From the NCBI GenBank assembly GCA_022844005.1, contig JALHMN010000009.1:1-52742 (forward strand): a DNA stretch of 52,742 nucleotides, read 5' to 3'. A model generated the notes under the pieces. It did no database searches. It had not been told where the DNA came from and saw nothing but the letters and a program-made list of their open reading frames with translations. Below, piece after piece: positions 18,607-26,096 of this stretch (the first letter of the stretch is position 1; each line of letters opens with the position of its first letter). The translations under genes were made by a program, and so were the position numbers. The stretch comes from a bacterium (lineage in GTDB: Bacteria; Pseudomonadota; Alphaproteobacteria; Ferrovibrionales; Ferrovibrionaceae).

Positions 18607-19131
18607 ATGCCTGCCTTCGAGATCAAGCCCCTCGACCCCTCGCCCGCGCTTCTCGAGGCGCTCACCGCGATCCTGGTCGAGACGGTGGCGAATGGTGGCT
18701 CGGTCAGCTTCATGCACCCGCTGGCGCCCGAGACCGCCACACGCTTCTGGGAGGGTGCCTTGGCGGCGGCGGCGCGGGACGAGCGCATCGTCTTCGGGGC
18801 CTGGGACGGCCCGCTCCTCGCCGGCACCGTCACGCTGCTTCTCGACTTCCCGCCGAACCAGCCGCACCGGGCCGAGATCGCCAAGATGATGACCAGGGTC
18901 AGCCGTCGCGGCCGGGGCATCGCTACTGCCCTGCTCGCAGCGGCCGAGCGGGCGGCGATCGAACGGGGCAAGAGCCTCCTCGTCCTCGACACCGCGAGCG
19001 AGGACGGCGCCTCCGGCCTCTACGAGAAGATGGGCTTCCGCTTCGCCGGGGAGATCCCGGATTTCGCTCTCAAGCCGCATGGCGGCCTCACCGGCACGCG
19101 CTTCTACTGGAAGCGGATCGGGGCGGCGTGA
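18607..19131 (+). CDS. GNAT family N-acetyltransferase
   Basis: A 174-residue acetyltransferase. The acetyl-CoA pyrophosphate loop is VSRRGRGIATALLAAAE (R-x-x-G-x-G/A), preceded by strand 4 (AEIAKMMT), and the C-terminal motif B is GLYEKMGFRFAGEIPDF. Its start lies 6 nt after the XRE-cupin stop, so the regulator and enzyme are one operon. The family often modifies small amines or antibiotics, and the pairing with an XRE-cupin regulator suggests an inducible small-molecule detoxification role. The substrate is unknown. Confidence 0.88.
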   Translation: MPAFEIKPLDPSPALLEALTAILVETVANGGSVSFMHPLAPETATRFWEGALAAAARDERIVFGAWDGPLLAGTVTLLLDFPPNQPHRAEIAKMMTRVSRRGRGIATALLAAAERAAIERGKSLLVLDTASEDGASGLYEKMGFRFAGEIPDFALKPHGGLTGTRFYWKRIGAA

Positions 19132-19238
19132 AGAGGCGCCATCCACGTATGGATCATGAAGTTTCTAAAGCGGGGTATTATATCATATGTTTACAATTAT
19201 AATGTGCCCACCGGCGGGTTGCCTTGCCTTGGGTGGAT

Positions 19239-19571
19239 ATGAAACCGACGCTCCTCGACCTCTACCGTCTCGGAAACATGACCAGTTCGCGCCTCGACAG
19301 ATATCGCCGGGGCGTTGATCTCGGCGTCCGGATCGTGGATGGAAGCGAATGGGTCCTCGGCGGCACGGGTGGGGTTTCAACTTTCGCGCAGCTGAGCCCG
19401 CGCCCCGGCATTTGGTGGAGACTGCCGGCAGGCACACCCTACGATGACGGCGTCCTGCTGGTATCGAATGATCACGCAGCCCACTGGCTGTGGGAGCCGA
19501 CCCGCGACATGCCCGCCTCTGAGTACAGCGCGGCACTGCGCCGGGTAGGCGCCCTTTTCATTCGCGTCTGA
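19239..19571 (+). CDS. Candidate Tse2-like ADP-ribosyltransferase-fold toxin
   Basis: A 110-residue protein from the ATG at 19239 (a TTG at 19224 would add 5 residues). The order LYRLGN, VDGSEWVLGGTGGVSTF, WWRLPAGTP, LLVSND, HWLWEPTRDMP, EYSAAL follows the pattern I recall for Tse2-type toxins (GG-S-F, then P-GT, then an H-x-x-x-x-P-x-x-M block). It has no signal peptide or membrane segment. The upstream 100 nt are AT-rich, with TATAAT at 19198-19203. The 102-residue helical protein 29 nt downstream is a candidate antitoxin. The family call is recollection-based and tentative. Confidence 0.45.
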   Translation: MKPTLLDLYRLGNMTSSRLDRYRRGVDLGVRIVDGSEWVLGGTGGVSTFAQLSPRPGIWWRLPAGTPYDDGVLLVSNDHAAHWLWEPTRDMPASEYSAALRRVGALFIRV

Positions 19572-19600
19572 ACCGATCTCGGCGATAGCATGGTGCGAAG

Positions 19601-19909
19601 ATGAAACTCTCACCCAAGGCACACCGGTTCGTCACGGAAGCCATCGCGGCCCATGGCGGACGAGTTGCCCGCGCGATCTGGACGGATTTCGAAACCTCGG
19701 GTGGCGCGGCGCTGCCGCCCCCGGCCGCCGCCGTGGCGCACGCGGCACTGTCCAGTCTGGAGGAACGGTTGGCCGAAACGCTGCAGACGCTCGATGCGAC
19801 ATCCGACGCTTATGCCGATCTCTCCAATGATCTACTGTTCATCCAGGCGGTCGGCCGTGACCTTCGCCGCGAAGTCCTGGGTCACGAGCCCACCAAGAAG
19901 GCTGGCTGA
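19601..19909 (+). CDS. Small helical protein of unknown function, candidate partner of the upstream toxin-like gene
   Basis: A 102-residue protein, nearly all helix by composition (LSPKAHRFVTEAIAAHGG, then ALSSLEERLAETLQTLDA and LLFIQAVGRDLRREVLG). No enzyme motif and no DNA-binding motif is apparent. It follows the Tse2-like gene by 29 nt and is followed directly by a GNAT gene whose start abuts its stop. An antitoxin or immunity role is inferred only from size, helicity and position. Confidence 0.6.
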   Translation: MKLSPKAHRFVTEAIAAHGGRVARAIWTDFETSGGAALPPPAAAVAHAALSSLEERLAETLQTLDATSDAYADLSNDLLFIQAVGRDLRREVLGHEPTKKAG

Positions 19910-20353
19910 TTGAGCGGTGTGCCGTTGATCAACCCTCGCCCCCGCGTCCTCTACGCCCGCGAGCAGGATCTGAGCGTCGAGGCTTTCGCCCAGCTGCTGT
20001 CCGAAACGACGCTCGGCCCCACCCGTCCGCTGGATGACCAGCCGCGCCTGCGGCAGATGCTCGCCGGCGCCAATCTGATCCTGACCGCGCGGCTCGACCG
20101 TCCGGATCGGCGCATCGTCGGCATCGCCCGCGGGGTCACCGATTTCGCCTGGTGCTGCTACATCGCCGAGCTGGCGGTGTCTGCCTCGGCGCAAGGGCTC
20201 GGGATCGGCAAGGGGCTGCTCGACGAAGCCCGCCGGCAGCTCGGACCGACGGTTACCCTGACATTGGTCTCGGTGCCGGAGGCGGTCGGCTTCTATCAGC
20301 GCGCCGGCATGGAGCCGGTGCCGGACACTTTCAAGTACCAGCGGGAACGGTAA
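19910..20353 (+). CDS. GNAT family N-acetyltransferase
   Basis: A 147-residue GNAT. Strand 4 plus loop reads IAELAVSASAQGLGIGKGLLDEAR, the acetyl-CoA signature Q-x-x-G-I-G, and the C-terminal motif B is EAVGFYQRAGMEPVPDTFKYQ. The TTG at 19910 directly follows the previous stop, and a GTG at 19919 is an alternative start. It is the third gene of a compact set with the toxin-like gene and its small partner. The substrate is unknown. Confidence 0.85.
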   Translation: MSGVPLINPRPRVLYAREQDLSVEAFAQLLSETTLGPTRPLDDQPRLRQMLAGANLILTARLDRPDRRIVGIARGVTDFAWCCYIAELAVSASAQGLGIGKGLLDEARRQLGPTVTLTLVSVPEAVGFYQRAGMEPVPDTFKYQRER

Positions 20354-20417
20354 TCGGGCCCAACAGGCCCCTGTTCAATCACTACAAGGCGATTATCCTG
20401 GGTCTAGGAGAAGCTCA

Positions 20418-20660
20418 ATGGTCGACACGGTTCTGATCCAGATTCCGGTAACGCGCGCGGCGGCGGCCGCGCTGAGCGAGGAATCGCGCCGTGAACGGAT
20501 CGGCAAGTTGGTCAGCAACCTATTGCGGCCTGAGACCCCGGAGAGCGATCCCTTGGCTGCCTTGATCTCCACGATCAAAGCAGAGGCCAGGGCCGACGGA
20601 CTGACAGACGACGAGATCGACGCAGAGCTCGCGGCGTACAATGCCGAACGTCGTCTTTGA
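20418..20660 (+). CDS. Antitoxin candidate upstream of PIN toxin
   Basis: An 80-residue acidic protein, VDTVLIQIPVTRAAAAALSEE at the N-terminus (short strand plus helix, as in ribbon-helix-helix antitoxins), then a variable C-terminal half with DGLTDDEIDAELAAYNAERR. AGGAG precedes the ATG closely. Its last 20 nt overlap the PIN toxin start, the normal arrangement for a vapBC-like pair. The family itself is not one I can name with certainty. Confidence 0.7.
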   Translation: MVDTVLIQIPVTRAAAAALSEESRRERIGKLVSNLLRPETPESDPLAALISTIKAEARADGLTDDEIDAELAAYNAERRL

Positions 20661-21057
20661 TGCGAGTGCCCTGGTCGGCGCCCTGCTGAAGGCCAATTCC
20701 ATTCCTGAGCGCGCCCTGGTGCTGGCACGCAGCAACGACACGATCTGGTTATCACCACCCGTCGAGAGCGAGATCCGCGAGGTCTTCGCCCGGCCGAAGT
20801 TCAGGAAGTACCTCGATGGTGATCGAGCCGAGCGAATTCTTGCCCTACTGCTCGTCGCGGCGCGATCGGTGACGCCGATGGAGACCGTGTGGGATTGCCG
20901 TGATGTTCGAGACAACAAGTATCTCGAACTGGCCCTCGCCGCAGGCGCGGACACGATCATAGCCAGCGACGATGATCTCCTCGACCTCGATCCCTGGCGC
21001 GGCATTCGGATCGTCAAACCGGCCGACTACGTCAGGCGGTTTGAAACATTGCTCTGA
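20641..21057 (+). CDS. Putative toxin, PIN domain (COG1569 type)
   Basis: A 138-residue PIN-domain protein. The metal-binding acids are D7 (VVFDASALVGALL), E44 (PPVESEIREVF), D91 (RDNKYLELALAAGAD) and D110 (IIASDDDLL). The block RDNKYLELALAAGAD...SDD is diagnostic for the COG1569 family, which is annotated as a toxin-antitoxin component. It overlaps the upstream small gene by 20 nt and looks intact. Confidence 0.85.
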   Translation: MPNVVFDASALVGALLKANSIPERALVLARSNDTIWLSPPVESEIREVFARPKFRKYLDGDRAERILALLLVAARSVTPMETVWDCRDVRDNKYLELALAAGADTIIASDDDLLDLDPWRGIRIVKPADYVRRFETLL

Positions 21058-21176
21058 GGTCGCCGCCGCAGCATCTGCACGCCGGTAGGTGCATTGCGGT
21101 TCACGCTTCGGCGCGAGACCTCGCGCAGGGCAATTAGTCCGAATAAGCTTCGCGGAGCAGTGCCTCGTATTGAAGT

Positions 21177-21632
21177 TTAATGCGTCCCAAAATTATTATA
21201 TGGCGTCTCTAGCGCGACCGCGACGTAGATTTCGAGAAGAGCTTGTCGGATCTGATCTAATTCCTCAACAGCTCGAAACTCCATCTGCGATATACGTTTC
21301 TTAGCTCTATCGAAGGCAGGCCGAAATTTCGGATCAAGCATTAGCATCGCTCGGCTTGTTTCAGGCCGATAACTGGTTTCTATTCCCGTCTCCTTGCGGG
21401 CGAGCAGCATGGCGAAAGCTGCCTTATTTGCTAGTGACGTGTCGCCATGGTGGGCTTTAAACCGTTCTGGCAAGTTATTGGACCGACCGACGTAAAGATG
21501 TTTGCTGGCCTCGGTAAACAGATAAACGCCCTTCTTCGGAATCGAACGAAGGTCCGTTACTGGCAAGCTTTCAACTAATCGTAAGTGAGTGGGATGAAGC
21601 GATTCAATAGCATTCTTGACTCGCAGATCCAT
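21177..21632 (-). CDS. GIY-YIG nuclease domain protein
   Basis: A 151-residue protein with a compact GIY-YIG domain: GVYLFTEASKHLYVGRSNNL holds both motifs (GVY and YVG) and the catalytic Arg, followed by RFKAHH. The rest is helical. GAGG is better spaced to the second of two adjacent ATGs (21632) than to the first (21635). The gene and its flanks (21060-21680) are visibly AT-richer than neighbours, with codons such as TTA and AAT that are otherwise rare here, which points to recent acquisition. It lies just downstream of parB in the same direction. Its target is unknown. Confidence 0.8.
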   Translation of the reverse strand: MDLRVKNAIESLHPTHLRLVESLPVTDLRSIPKKGVYLFTEASKHLYVGRSNNLPERFKAHHGDTSLANKAAFAMLLARKETGIETSYRPETSRAMLMLDPKFRPAFDRAKKRISQMEFRAVEELDQIRQALLEIYVAVALETPYNNFGTH

Positions 21633-21682
21633 CATCTTCCCTCAATTATTTACCGCACTACTTATTTCAATCTATTTTCGAC

Positions 21683-22579
21683 CTAATTGTCATTGATAAC
21701 CGGAACCGGCCTCTTCATCCGCTCGATGAAATCCTGCAACTGATCCAGGTTCTTATAGGCGATCTCGACCGTACCCTTGCCGGCCTTGTCCCTGATCGCA
21801 ACCTTGAGGCCGAGTGCTGCCGTCAGATCGTGCTCCAGCGCAAGCGTATCGGCGGTCTTCGTCTTCGGCGCGGAATGGCCGGCCGAGGGCGCCGCCGGCT
21901 TCGCCGAGGCGGCCTCCGCTTCGCGGACGCTCATCCCCTTCTCGATGATCTCCTTGGCGAAGGCTTCCGGGTCAGGATGGCGCATGGCGGCGCGGGCATT
22001 GCCGGCGGAGAGCTTGCCCTCCCGCACCCAGGCCTGCACCCGCGGGGGAAGCTGGCGCAGGCGGAGTGTGTTGGCCACGTGGCTGCGGCTCTTGCCGACG
22101 ATTTCGGCCGCGGTTTCCTGGGTATAGCCGAAGTCGGCGATCAGGTGCTGATAGGCCTCGGCCTCTTCCATCGCGTTCAGGTCGGCGCGCTGGACGTTCT
22201 CGACGATGGCGATTTCCAGCGTCTGCCGGTCGTCCAGCTCGCGCAGCACCACCGGCACTTCATGCAGCTGGGCCTTCTGCGCGGCGCGCCAGCGCCGCTC
22301 GCCGGCGACGATCTCGAACTGGTTCGGCCCCGGCAGCGCCCTGACCACGATCGGCTGCACGATCCCGACCTCGCGGATGGAAGCCGCCAGTTCCTCCAGC
22401 GCTTCCTCGTCGAAGTCGCGGCGCGGCTGCAGGCGACCCGGTTGCAGGTATTCCACCGGCAGCATTGCCGTCGGCTTCAGCTTGGCCGCCGCGGCCGCCG
22501 TCGGCGCCCGGCCGGCCGTATCGCCCAGCAGCGCCGAAAGCCCGCGCCCCAAACCCTTCCGCTTGCTGTCGTCGATCAC
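21683..22579 (-). CDS. parB: Chromosome partitioning protein ParB
   Basis: CTP-dependent parS-binding clamp, 298 residues. The N-terminal ParA-contact motif is KGLGRGLSALLGD. The CTPase part contains LQPRRDFDEEALEELAASI and GERRWRAAQ (arginine motif). The helix-turn-helix is TQETAAEIVGKSRSHVANTLRL. The C-terminal dimerisation domain is VEIAYKNLDQLQDFIERM. It lies downstream of parA, but the 165-nt space between them is filled by a palindromic repeat. Perfect and near-perfect parS sites lie 2-4 kb away at 24120 and 26071. Confidence 0.97.
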   Translation of the reverse strand: MIDDSKRKGLGRGLSALLGDTAGRAPTAAAAAKLKPTAMLPVEYLQPGRLQPRRDFDEEALEELAASIREVGIVQPIVVRALPGPNQFEIVAGERRWRAAQKAQLHEVPVVLRELDDRQTLEIAIVENVQRADLNAMEEAEAYQHLIADFGYTQETAAEIVGKSRSHVANTLRLRQLPPRVQAWVREGKLSAGNARAAMRHPDPEAFAKEIIEKGMSVREAEAASAKPAAPSAGHSAPKTKTADTLALEHDLTAALGLKVAIRDKAGKGTVEIAYKNLDQLQDFIERMKRPVPVINDN

Positions 22580-22612
22580 GCTCTCACCTTCGTAAGCATC
22601 ACGGTTTCCTCA

Positions 22613-22725
22613 CCCTTCGAGACACGCCCCTCACGGGGCGCCCTCAGAATAAGAAATCCGAATGAAAACATGGAGATAGCCCTCATCCTGAGGAGGCTGC
22701 GAAGCAGCCGTCTCGAAGGGCGAGG
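22613..22725. repeat. Dispersed palindromic repeat (BIME-like), copy 2, inserted between parA and parB
   Basis: It shares the outer words of copy 1 at 6437-6538. The left arm starts CCCTTCGAGACACG with inner hairpin GCCCCTCACGGGGC, and the right arm runs CCTCATCCTGAGGAGG, inner hairpin GGCTGCGAAGCAGCC, then GTCTCGAAGG. The inner hairpins differ in sequence between copies while the outer arms are kept. It separates two genes that are usually tightly coupled. Confidence 0.75.
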
Positions 22726-22744
22726 GCGGGCCACGATGCCGGCG

Positions 22745-23551
22745 TCATGCCGCCTCGGCCGGGCTGCGCTTCCGCTCCTGGCGGAGCAATTCGCTCGCCA
22801 GCCGCATATAGGCCTCGCTGCCCGGACAGCGGTAGTCGTAGATCAGCACCGGCTTGCCATAGCTCGGCGCCTCGGAAATCCGCACGTTCCGGGGAATCGA
22901 AGTCTCGTAGACCTTGTCGCCCATATGCGCGCGCACGTCGCGGGCCACCTGTTCGCTCAGGGAATTACGGCGGTCGTACATGGTGAGCACCACCCCCTGG
23001 ATCTCGAGGCCCGGATTGAGCGTCTGCTTCACCCGGTCGATGGTCTTCATCAGCAGCGACAGTCCTTCCAGCGCGAAGAACTCGCATTGCAGCGGCACCA
23101 GCACCGCGTCCGCCGCCACCATGGCGTTCAGGCTGAGGAGGTTCAGCGAGGGCGGACAGTCGATCATGATGTAGTCGTATTCGCCGGGGCCGCGGTCCAG
23201 CGCGTCCTTCAGGCGATGCGAGCGGCGGTCGAGGTCGACCAGTTCCAGCTCGGCGCCCGACAGATCGATGGTCGAAGGCACGACGTCGAGGTTGGGAATG
23301 CCGGTCGGCACCACGGCGGCCAGCAGCTCCGCCTCGCCCAGCAGCACGTCGTAGATGGAAATGTCGCGATCGGCCCGGTCGATGCCGAGCCCGGTCGACG
23401 CGTTCCCCTGGGGATCCATGTCGATCAGCAGCACCCGCATGCCCACCGCGGCCAGCGCTGTGGCGAGGTTGATGGCCGTGGTGGTCTTGCCCACGCCCCC
23501 TTTCTGGTTGGAAAGCGCCAGAATCCGCGGTTTTTTTACACCCTCAGCCAC
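22745..23551 (-). CDS. parA: Chromosome partitioning protein ParA
   Basis: Deviant Walker-A ATPase that moves ParB-parS complexes, 268 residues. ILALSNQKGGVGKTTTAINLA is the P-loop, VLLIDMDPQGN is Walker A', and YIMIDCPPSLNLL is Walker B. I use the GTG at 23551 (VAEGVKKPRILALS), which overlaps the rsmG stop by 8 nt and has GAAGGGA upstream. A longer frame is open but is rsmG sequence in another frame. Order rsmG-parA-parB is standard near alphaproteobacterial origins. Confidence 0.96.
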   Translation of the reverse strand: MAEGVKKPRILALSNQKGGVGKTTTAINLATALAAVGMRVLLIDMDPQGNASTGLGIDRADRDISIYDVLLGEAELLAAVVPTGIPNLDVVPSTIDLSGAELELVDLDRRSHRLKDALDRGPGEYDYIMIDCPPSLNLLSLNAMVAADAVLVPLQCEFFALEGLSLLMKTIDRVKQTLNPGLEIQGVVLTMYDRRNSLSEQVARDVRAHMGDKVYETSIPRNVRISEAPSYGKPVLIYDYRCPGSEAYMRLASELLRQERKRSPAEAA

Positions 23552-24167
23552 GTCTGTCCCTTCCCCCCGCCCGCAATCCGCGTACCCGCAGGACCGCGCC
23601 GGCGGCGTCCGAACGGCTCTCGAACCGCTCACACTCGAATGTCCAGGATTCAGCCGCGGCCGTCAATTCAGCCTCCACCGCCCCGCCCTTCAGGAACAGT
23701 CCGGTTGTTCCGGGGCCCCAGAAACGGGCGGCATAGCCGAAAAGCGCGTCGAGCGGCGCCAGCGCCCGGGCCGTCACCACATCGGCAGGAAAGCCCTCCG
23801 CCTGTTCGATCCGGGTGGTGTGAACGCTGACCTTGGCACCGGTGACGCGCGCCACCTCGCGCAGGAACGTCCCCTTCCGCGCGTCGCTCTCCACCAGATG
23901 CACCTCCGGCACGCCCATGATCGCCAGCACCATGCCGGGAAAGCCGGAGCCGGAGCCGAGATCGGCCAGGGTTGCCGTCCCAGCCGGCAAAAGCGGATAA
24001 AGCTGCGCCGAATCAAGGAAATGCCGGCGCCAGAGATCCGGCAGCGTCTTCGGACCGACGAGGTTGATGGCCCTCTGCCACTTCGTCAGCAGATCGGCAT
24101 AGGCTTGCAGCCGATCCAATGTTTCACGTGAAACACCGGTCGCTGCCTGGAACTGGCGAGCGTCCAT
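23544..24167 (-). CDS. rsmG: 16S rRNA (guanine-N7) methyltransferase RsmG
   Basis: Methylates G527 of 16S rRNA with SAM. The protein has 207 residues. The N-terminal part has LTKWQRAINLVGP and RHFLDSAQL, and the SAM loop is LADLGSGSGFPGMVLA. The N-terminal codons for GVSRET are made of a perfect parS sequence (24120-24135). Its ATG overlaps the mnmG stop by one base (TGATG), and parA starts inside its 3' end. Confidence 0.96.
   Translation of the reverse strand: MDARQFQAATGVSRETLDRLQAYADLLTKWQRAINLVGPKTLPDLWRRHFLDSAQLYPLLPAGTATLADLGSGSGFPGMVLAIMGVPEVHLVESDARKGTFLREVARVTGAKVSVHTTRIEQAEGFPADVVTARALAPLDALFGYAARFWGPGTTGLFLKGGAVEAELTAAAESWTFECERFESRSDAAGAVLRVRGLRAGGRDRRG
24120..24135. promoter_or_regulatory. 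parS centromere site (perfect)
   Basis: TGTTTCACGTGAAACA is a perfect 16-bp palindrome identical to the bacterial parS consensus. It lies inside the 5' part of rsmG, 0.6 kb from parA and about 7 kb from the presumed origin. It is the expected ParB nucleation site. Confidence 0.95.
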
Positions 24168-26041
24168 CAGGCGGAAAGCTGGCGCTTCGTCCCTCGCCGC
24201 ACATGCACGAGAAGCGCGGAAACCGCCGCCGGTGTCACGCCCGGCAGGCGCGCCGCCTGGCCCAAGGTGGACGGCCGGGCCCGGGTCAGCCGCTCGCGCA
24301 TCTCGGTCGACAGCCCGCCGATCACGGCATAGTCCAGGGCTTCGGGCAGCTTCAATTCCTCGTCGCGGCGGAAGGCGACGATATCGGCCTCCTGTCGCTC
24401 CAGATATCCGGAATAGGCCGCGTCGATTTCGAGCTGTTCCACCACATCGGGCCGGATTTCGGCCAGATCGGGCCAGATCCGGCAGAGATCGGCCCAGCCG
24501 ACCGTTGCATAACCCAGCAGGTCGAAGGCCGAGCGCGCCACCCCGTCCTGGTTCAGCCCCAGGCCGAAGCCCGTCGCCTTGCTGGGCGAGATGGAACGCA
24601 TCCCAGCCAGTTCACGTGCAGCCGCGAGGGCTTCCGCCTTGGCGCCGAAGGCCGCCGCCCGACCGCTCCCGACGCAGCCCCAGGCCGTCCCCAGCCCGGT
24701 CAGCCGCTGGTCGGCATTGTCGGCCCGGAGCGTGAGCCGGTACTCGGCCCGCGAGGTGAACATGCGATAGGGTTCGGTCACCCCCCGGGTGACCAGGTCG
24801 TCGATTAGCACGCCGATATAGGCGTCCGCCCGCCCCAGCGTGACCCCCTCGCTGCCGCCCGCCGCGCGGGCGGCGTTCAGCCCGGCCATCAATCCCTGCG
24901 CCCCTGCCTCCTCATAGCCGGTGGTGCCGTTGATCTGCCCAGCGAGGTACAGGCCCTTCAGCCGCTTGGTTTCGAGCGTGGGCAACAACTCGCGCGGATC
25001 GACGTAATCGTATTCGATGGCATAGCCGGGGCGGACCATCTCCGCCCGCTCCAGGCCCTGGATCGTCCTCAGGATGCCTTGCTGGACGTCGCGCGGCAGC
25101 GAGGTGGAGATCCCATTCGGGTAGACGGTGTCGTCGTCCAACCCCTCCGGTTCCAGGAAGATCTGGTGGCGTTCGCGATGGCCGAAACGGACGATCTTGT
25201 CCTCGATCGACGGGCAATAGCGCGGCCCCACCCCCTCGATCTGGCCCGAGAACAGCGGCGCCCGACCGATATTGGCGCGGATCAGCTCGCCGGTTTCCTT
25301 CGACGTCCAGGTGATATGGCAGTCGATCTGGGGCGTGGTAATCGCCTTCGTCAGGAAGGAGAACGGCACCGGCGGCTTGTCGCCCGCCTGCGCCTCCAGC
25401 GCCGCCCAGTCGATGGTCCGCCCGTCCAACCGCGGCGGCGTGCCGGTCTTGAGGCGCCCCAGGGCAAAGCCGGCCCGGGCCAGCGTCGCCGACAGGCCGA
25501 GCGCCGGAGCATCGCCGACCCGCCCGGCCGGAAACTGCTCCTCGCCGATATGGATCAGGCCGCGCAGGAAGGTGCCGGTGGTCAGCACCACCGCGCCCGT
25601 CGGAATGACGCTGCCATCGGCCAGGACGACCCCGGTCACGCGGGATCCGGCTTCGTCCAGCACCAGGTCCTCGGCCGCGCCGGCATGCAGCGTGAGGCCG
25701 GGCTGCGCATCCAGCGCCGCGCGCATCGCGGCACGGTACAGCTTGCGGTCGGCCTGCGCCCGCGGGCCGCGCACGGCCGGACCCTTGGAGCGGTTGAGCA
25801 GGCGGAACTGGATGCCGGCAGCGTCCGCGCAACGGCCCATCACGCCATCCAGCGCATCGATCTCGCGCACCAGATGCCCCTTGCCCACGCCCCCGAAGGC
25901 CGGGTTGCAGGACATCTCGCCGATCGTCTCGATCTTGTGGGTCAGCAGCATCGTGCGGGCGCCGAGGCGCGCCGCGGCCGCGGCCGCCTCGCAGCCGGCA
26001 TGCCCGCCACCGATCACCACCACATCCCACGCCATCGACAT
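24167..26041 (-). CDS. mnmG: tRNA uridine-5-carboxymethylaminomethyl modification enzyme, FAD subunit
   Basis: With MnmE it makes cmnm5U34 in tRNA. The protein has 624 residues, the usual length. The FAD dinucleotide motif [14 protein letters not shown] is at the N-terminus, followed by [41 protein letters not shown] and [23 protein letters not shown] are family signatures. The ATG at 26041 gives MSMAWDVVV; the longer open frame runs through the parS-like site and mnmE and is not used. It is coupled to rsmG. Confidence 0.97.
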   Translation of the reverse strand: MSMAWDVVVIGGGHAGCEAAAAAARLGARTMLLTHKIETIGEMSCNPAFGGVGKGHLVREIDALDGVMGRCADAAGIQFRLLNRSKGPAVRGPRAQADRKLYRAAMRAALDAQPGLTLHAGAAEDLVLDEAGSRVTGVVLADGSVIPTGAVVLTTGTFLRGLIHIGEEQFPAGRVGDAPALGLSATLARAGFALGRLKTGTPPRLDGRTIDWAALEAQAGDKPPVPFSFLTKAITTPQIDCHITWTSKETGELIRANIGRAPLFSGQIEGVGPRYCPSIEDKIVRFGHRERHQIFLEPEGLDDDTVYPNGISTSLPRDVQQGILRTIQGLERAEMVRPGYAIEYDYVDPRELLPTLETKRLKGLYLAGQINGTTGYEEAGAQGLMAGLNAARAAGGSEGVTLGRADAYIGVLIDDLVTRGVTEPYRMFTSRAEYRLTLRADNADQRLTGLGTAWGCVGSGRAAAFGAKAEALAAARELAGMRSISPSKATGFGLGLNQDGVARSAFDLLGYATVGWADLCRIWPDLAEIRPDVVEQLEIDAAYSGYLERQEADIVAFRRDEELKLPEALDYAVIGGLSTEMRERLTRARPSTLGQAARLPGVTPAAVSALLVHVRRGTKRQLSA

Positions 26042-26070
26042 CCCAATGCCCTCGCCCGCCGTCCGGTCAT

Positions 26071-26086
26071 TGTTTCCCGTGAAACA
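26071..26086. promoter_or_regulatory. parS-like site (one mismatch)
   Basis: TGTTTCCCGTGAAACA differs from the parS palindrome at one base (C for A at position 7). It sits in the 55-nt space between mnmE and mnmG, 1.95 kb from the perfect parS. ParB usually tolerates such a change with lower affinity. Confidence 0.8.
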
Positions 26087-26096
26087 AAGGACAGGA

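Noticed and set aside
19141-19165. ATCCA-CGTA-TGGAT hairpin after the first GNAT as a terminator
   Set aside because: The stem is only 5 bp and no T-run follows at a suitable distance.
21830-23830. Open frame of 666 codons on the plus strand across parB and parA
   Set aside because: Antisense to parAB, runs through the palindromic repeat, and has low-complexity Arg/His composition.
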